DNA of 64,000 bases. Origin: CAVTLG01 sp963735495. Its GTDB lineage: Bacteria; Chloroflexota; Ktedonobacteria; Ktedonobacterales; Ktedonobacteraceae. Below, in pieces: positions 60,099 to 64,000 of this stretch (position 1 is the first letter of the stretch; each line of letters opens with the position of its first letter). Made by a program: the position numbers and the translations under genes. The notes under the pieces were generated by a model. The model was not told where the DNA came from, searched no databases, and saw only the letters and a list, made by a program, of their open reading frames with translations. Location of the stretch: contig CAVTLG010000002.1 in the NCBI GenBank assembly GCA_963735495.1, positions 806,001 to 870,000 of the forward strand. The letters are read 5' to 3'.

Positions 60099-62972
60099 TT
60101 AGAAGTGGCCGCTGATAGTATTAGTCGTGCCACCACTGGTAGTAGTAATCGACCACAGATCACCCGTCGTCGCGTGAACAGTGCCATTACCACCAAACTG
60201 TGCGGCTGCCAACTGGTTCGTGCCAGACGCGATGGTTTGACCGGACTTCAGCGTATAGGTGTAGATAATCGTCGTGCCATTGTCTACATACGTTGTGGTT
60301 ATATTGCCAACAGTCGTGTACATCCCGCTATACGTGACACCGGTTGTCTTCTGAACAGTGATCGTGATCGTCAGAGCGGTAATCGACGACGTGTTGCTGA
60401 ACTTCACGTCCTCTTCCGAGTACCATGCACTCGAACTAGCTACCACGCCAGTGGCGGTCACGCCATTGCTACCACCGGTCGGTGTCGAAGTTGCCGTCGG
60501 TGCTGGCGTTGGCGTCGTGCCTGTTGTCGGTGTTGGAGTTGGCGTTGGTGCTGACCCTGCGCTGTCACCGTAGACAATACCCAGACCATTTGTGCCCAGA
60601 TAGACACGCCCGTAGATGCGCGGATCTCCCGTGATGCATGTGTGTGTTGCGTACTGGTGCAGGCTGTCACTAATCTGTATCCAGATATTTCCCCCATCGT
60701 CAGAGCGAAACAGACCCTGGATGCCTCCGATAATACCGCTGGTAAACAGCGCCATATAGCTTTGTCCAGGAGCCGCCATGCCGAAACCGATTAAATCGGC
60801 AGCGGTCACACCCGAGAGCTGCGTAAAGGTACTGCCGCTGTTCGTCGAGTGCCAGAGGCCATAGGCGTTCCCGGTACTGCCACCCGCAATCCAGATATCG
60901 CCCTCGATGCCCGGCATCGCCTTGACGACCACCGGATCACCCGCCTGGGGCAGTCCGGTCGCGGCGGTCGCGGTAAACGTAGCCCCGCCATCCGTACTGA
61001 TCCAGAACTTACCCTGTCCGTAGCCATAGAACTTCTTTGGATTCACGCGATCCGAGGCCACCACCGCGCTTTGCGGAATACTGGCCGCAGCAGTCCAACT
61101 GTTACCGTTATCGGTCGAATACGATATCTGTGCATTCTTCGGTGCCCATAGCACACGACTGGCATCCGCTGCCGCTGCAACGGTACCGCCATTTGTGGAA
61201 ATACCAGAGATATCAGTATTGCCTGCGAACCAACTGGCACCACCGTCGTAACTGAAGGCGGTACTCGTGACCACCGGGCTGGCGCTGGGATTGCCATAGC
61301 CAACACGGACGATGAAGCTGGAACTGAGTTCGGCATAATCGATAGCGGCATACGAACCCGCGTAGGGGATAGAGTACATCACGGCAGGCGATGTGGCCAG
61401 ATCGTCGTGACGCCAGCCGCTGACATCGCCCACTACACTGTATAGGTGCGCATTGGCTGGTGGACTGATCAAGCCATTGACGGCAGCTTCTTCAATGCCG
61501 ACTGCTGTGCTCTTGATGGCAACCTGGCCTGCGCTATCCCACGCGGTGAGGTTACTCGTCGCAAAGAGCGTTGCACCCGTGCCATACATCATGCGGTCCG
61601 AGTTGAAGGGATCGATATTCATGCCCTCGATCATCCAGCCCAACTTAACTGCCGGAACGGGAGCAACGGGGTTTGTGTTGCCAAAGTTCAGCCAGGGTGC
61701 ATTGGACACATCGATTGTGTAGTACAGCGTGCGGTCAGGATAGCTCGCCCACTCCCAGATACGCTCCCAGGTGGTGCCGCCATCGGTGGTGCGGAACAGG
61801 AGCGCGTCCGGCCACCATGAGTTCACGCTGGCCACCACGAGGGTGCCGGGATGCTGCATATCGACGGCCAGGCCGCCATAGCCAAAGTAGTCGTCCGCAC
61901 TATCAGAACCAGCAATAGGGCTGATCTTGGTCCACGTTGCTGTGCTGGGTACGAACTTCCAGACATCACCATGACCACCATTATAAGGACCATCCCAATC
62001 GCTGTAGGTCACGTAGAGTGTGCCCGCCGAGTCCAGTTTCCCCTGGTGTGGCAGGAAGCCCGTCGTCGCATTGCTACTAGTACTCCAGGTCGCGCCACCA
62101 GTCATCGTCACCGTAGTGCCACTTACCGTGCTGACCGGTTGACCAGGGATCGCCGCCCACGTCGCACCACCATTGGTACTACGGTAAATATTACTCGCGC
62201 CACTGCTATTATCTCCAACACCCACATAAATGGTCTGCGTTGGATTGCCGGCGGTGCCTGTTGCGGGATCAAACGTAACCCAGACGATACCCAGAGGATC
62301 GCCCTGATAGGCGTCACCCGCCACTTCAACGAAGGGGCCAGTATCCGGGAAGTTGCTCACCTTACTCCAGGTAACACCGTAATCGCCACTCTTCCACAGA
62401 CCATTCCCGCTGCGCGCGCCAAAGTAGAGAATAGCATTGTCGTTAGGATCAATCGCCAACCGCTCACTCATGCCGCGTCCCGGCATATTGCCGCCCATTT
62501 TGAAGGGCATGGCGGTCTGCTGGAACGTGTTGCCCTGGTCGGTCGAGCGCAGAATGACACCATTCATGCTCGTCCATGCGTTCGTGTACGTTCCGGCAGC
62601 GATGTACAGACGCGTGGGATCGACCGGATCGGTAGCCAGGCTCTCAACGCCGGTCATATTCCACTGAGCGGGACTGACCCAGTTGAGCAATTGTGTCCAG
62701 GTGCTCGTGCTGGGATTCCAGCGATAGGCACCGCCAATATCGGTCTGCGCGTAGATCAGATCCTTCTGTTTCTGATTGAAGATGATATTGACGATAAAGC
62801 CACCGCCGCCACCCGTGACGACGCTTTGCCAGGTATACGCCTGGGCTGCGGCTGACGCGTCGTGGACAGTCAGCAGCGTCTTCTCGGCAAGGACAGCCGC
62901 TCCGACAGGAAGAGCGAACAATAGGTTGCATGACTGTCTGAGTAACGTACGACGAGATAGAAGGGGGACCAT
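60099..62972 (-). CDS. GH74-family xyloglucanase-type glycoside hydrolase, Tat-exported, with C-terminal binding module
   Basis: AAAGGA lies 8 bases before the ATG. The N-terminus LLSRRTLLRQSCNLLFA is a twin-arginine signal. Two seven-blade propellers of the GH74 kind follow, with repeated Asp-box-like turns (LRSTDQGNTF, YRSTNGGATW, FRTTDGGTTW, YSTDNGNSW). The two catalytic Asp of GH74 are visible: Asp78 in IYAQTDIGGAYRW and Asp516 in VVGDVSGWRHDD. A Thr/Pro linker (about 805-835) leads to a 120-residue beta-domain (from AWYSEEDVKFSNTSSITAL to NTISGHF), probably carbohydrate-binding. GH74 enzymes cut xyloglucan backbones of plant cell walls; this suits a soil saprotroph. At 957 residues it has full length. 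Confidence 0.88.
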   Translation of the reverse strand: MVPLLSRRTLLRQSCNLLFALPVGAAVLAEKTLLTVHDASAAAQAYTWQSVVTGGGGGFIVNIIFNQKQKDLIYAQTDIGGAYRWNPSTSTWTQLLNWVSPAQWNMTGVESLATDPVDPTRLYIAAGTYTNAWTSMNGVILRSTDQGNTFQQTAMPFKMGGNMPGRGMSERLAIDPNDNAILYFGARSGNGLWKSGDYGVTWSKVSNFPDTGPFVEVAGDAYQGDPLGIVWVTFDPATGTAGNPTQTIYVGVGDNSSGASNIYRSTNGGATWAAIPGQPVSTVSGTTVTMTGGATWSTSSNATTGFLPHQGKLDSAGTLYVTYSDWDGPYNGGHGDVWKFVPSTATWTKISPIAGSDSADDYFGYGGLAVDMQHPGTLVVASVNSWWPDALLFRTTDGGTTWERIWEWASYPDRTLYYTIDVSNAPWLNFGNTNPVAPVPAVKLGWMIEGMNIDPFNSDRMMYGTGATLFATSNLTAWDSAGQVAIKSTAVGIEEAAVNGLISPPANAHLYSVVGDVSGWRHDDLATSPAVMYSIPYAGSYAAIDYAELSSSFIVRVGYGNPSASPVVTSTAFSYDGGASWFAGNTDISGISTNGGTVAAAADASRVLWAPKNAQISYSTDNGNSWTAAASIPQSAVVASDRVNPKKFYGYGQGKFWISTDGGATFTATAATGLPQAGDPVVVKAMPGIEGDIWIAGGSTGNAYGLWHSTNSGSTFTQLSGVTAADLIGFGMAAPGQSYMALFTSGIIGGIQGLFRSDDGGNIWIQISDSLHQYATHTCITGDPRIYGRVYLGTNGLGIVYGDSAGSAPTPTPTPTTGTTPTPAPTATSTPTGGSNGVTATGVVASSSAWYSEEDVKFSNTSSITALTITITVQKTTGVTYSGMYTTVGNITTTYVDNGTTIIYTYTLKSGQTIASGTNQLAAAQFGGNGTVHATTGDLWSITTTSGGTTNTISGHF

Positions 62973-63073
62973 CGTTCAGTTCCTTTCATCAACTTTGATG
63001 TACAAATTAAACTGAAAGTGTAATCAGCATATTCCAACCTGGAGATAGCAGCAGGCCATTTTCCCCGGCGCAA

Positions 63074-63089
63074 AAGAGTGTCAACTCTT
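63074..63089 (-). terminator. Short stem-loop after the thioredoxin-like gene
   Basis: AAGAGT (63074-63079) pairs with ACTCTT (63084-63089); the minus strand continues TTTT. The 285-base gap 62973-63257 holds otherwise only the GH74 upstream region. Confidence 0.4.
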
Positions 63090-63257
63090 CTTTCGCTCCA
63101 TAAGGCACCACTTGCATATAGTATATATATATGGAACCGCTCCCAAAAGTCAACGCTAATTGGCATTTGACCAAAAACTGAATACATACCGGCATCTCCC
63201 GGATGCCATCAGCAGTGCAGTAGGGGAGTCAAAAGCGGGATAGAGATCACCTGATCT

Positions 63258-63725
63258 TCAGCGTGGCAGCGAAATTTCAGCGTCGTGAGACAGCATTTCG
63301 TCAACCTGCTTGAGCAGCGTGTGCGTATTCGCAAAGCCATAATTAACTGCGCGCGCTTTGCCATGTGCATCCAGAAGCACGGTCGTCGGTACCGTGAGCA
63401 CCTGGTAACGCCGCGTCAGTTCAGGGGAGCCAGGGGCATCGATATCAACAACGGAGACCAGGTCTCCGCGCGCCTCCAGCAGACGACGCAGTGCTGGCGA
63501 CTGTAATCGGTGACACTGCTGACAATCCTCACTACTAAAAGCCAGGATGCGCACACGCGACGCCCCTGCCTCGTCAAGGCTGGCCTCTTCAGCAGGTGCC
63601 ACCGGATCAGCGGAGAGCACCTGCAAACGACGCCACGCGACAAAATAACGTCCCACCCATACTACGGCCAGTGCCAGGACGAGCACTGCCAGTAGTATGG
63701 ACAGTCGCACGATTGTTTCAGGCAT
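63258..63725 (-). CDS. Membrane-anchored thioredoxin-like protein
   Basis: The start at 63725 (MPETIVRLSILLAV) has GGAGGGGAG about 10 bases upstream; one N-terminal membrane segment. The thioredoxin-like domain (about residues 50-150) has the redox pair in SSEDCQQCHRLQ (CxxC) and the cis-proline in VLTVPTTVLLDAHGKA. It lies five bases after the DUF4395 gene on the same strand, a known pairing. Reduces or carries disulfides outside the membrane; the partner may be the DUF4395 protein. Confidence 0.85.
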   Translation of the reverse strand: MPETIVRLSILLAVLVLALAVVWVGRYFVAWRRLQVLSADPVAPAEEASLDEAGASRVRILAFSSEDCQQCHRLQSPALRRLLEARGDLVSVVDIDAPGSPELTRRYQVLTVPTTVLLDAHGKARAVNYGFANTHTLLKQVDEMLSHDAEISLPR

Positions 63726-63730
63726 GGCAC

Positions 63731-64000
63731 TCAGACTCCCCTCCAACGGAAACTGCCCGTGTAACGTACCCGTGGCAATATGCCCAGGCGTCCCAGATGG
63801 TAGTACACAAAGCAAGCAGCACAGAAACCAACGAACAAATTAATCGCCGGCAAGGCCACCATCAGCAGCACAAGTATCCAGCCGACAGTTTTCGCTGGCG
63901 TCAGAAAAAGTAAGAGCGTTGCTACAATCAAGAAGACCGATCCTACAGCCTGGGCGAAGCGATGTGGAGCAGGATCGTCCTCGACGACGCGTGGTCGCCA
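63731..64000 (-). CDS. DUF4395 membrane protein (5' part cut by window)
   Basis: The frame is open from the right edge (64000) to the stop at 63731, 89 residues. It reads EDDPAPHRFAQAVGSVFLIV, ATLLLFLTPAKTVGWILVLL, and LPAINLFVGFCAACFVYYHL: the conserved DP(A)PHRFAQ and the GFCxACxxY motif with two Cys of the DUF4395 family, with at least two membrane segments. Such proteins are often paired with a thioredoxin-like protein, as here. The first part of the gene, with further segments, is beyond the edge. Confidence 0.85.
   Translation of the reverse strand, partial: WRPRVVEDDPAPHRFAQAVGSVFLIVATLLLFLTPAKTVGWILVLLMVALPAINLFVGFCAACFVYYHLGRLGILPRVRYTGSFRWRGV

Noticed and set aside
61851..62855. 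334-codon plus-strand frame opposite the GH74 gene
   Set aside because: Arg/Thr-rich reverse reading of the Asp-box propeller; no start signal.

Overview
The window looks like chromosomal DNA of a Ktedonobacteria-type member of the Chloroflexota. This is inferred from gene content, not proven: several Hanks-type Ser/Thr kinases with single membrane segments, an XRE regulator with an N-terminus of the YYISRWERGEV type, an archaeal-type AspRS under a T-box, an F-class sortase with DUF11/proline-threonine/asparagine surface proteins, a GH74 enzyme, many proteins with Thr/Pro linkers, and abundant palindromic intergenic repeats. No tRNA, rRNA, CRISPR array or prophage was seen.

Layout. 0-8.2 kb: secreted or surface proteins (DUF4352-like end, a seven-blade FG-GAP propeller, a 1057-residue DUF11/Asn-rich LPFTG protein with its sortase) around aspS, which has a promoter and a T-box leader whose specifier is GAC (Asp). 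8.4-18.8 kb: housekeeping genes (galU, groEL/groES with CIRCE, a receptor-type Ser/Thr kinase, an F420-type reductase, recX, panD). 19.4-27.7 kb: a potassium module (short KdpD-type kinase, KdpE, a receiver-only regulator, an unannotated 27-residue membrane peptide, kdpF, kdpA, kdpB, kdpC), followed by a second Ser/Thr kinase. 29-43 kb: accessory DNA, with a cupin, a lipoprotein with an internal duplication, a radical SAM gene lacking an ordinary start codon, two convergent PQQ-type propeller proteins with an IS4-family element between them, a membrane HTH-malectin protein, and a pseudokinase translationally coupled to a ROK protein that lacks the catalytic Asp. 43-47.7 kb: a TetR/HlyD/MFS drug-efflux cluster with two paralogous 122-residue membrane coiled-coil proteins. 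48-64 kb: RRM protein, RlmA-type methyltransferase, phosphoribosyltransferase plus hydrolase, prokaryotic metallothionein, Agl23-like membrane protein, Tat-exported protein, membrane serine protease, lipoprotein, acetyltransferase, GH74 xyloglucanase-type enzyme, and a thioredoxin/DUF4395 pair cut by the right edge.

Three families of palindromic repeats run through the intergenic spaces. Family A (six copies) has a GGGTAGGGGCGT arm; one copy is split by the IS with an 8-bp target duplication. Family B is bracketed by CATTCAGATGAG or close variants. Family C is bracketed by CAGATAGTGTTTGG-like ends. One B copy sits inside a C copy. Three decayed gene fragments were also found (DUF1932 end, baeRF-like end, GNAT beginning). 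The strongest leads are the coupled pseudokinase/ROK pair, the Asn/Cys-rich LPFTG protein without an anchor, the kdp microprotein, the nested repeats and the radical SAM gene with odd start and cysteine spacing.
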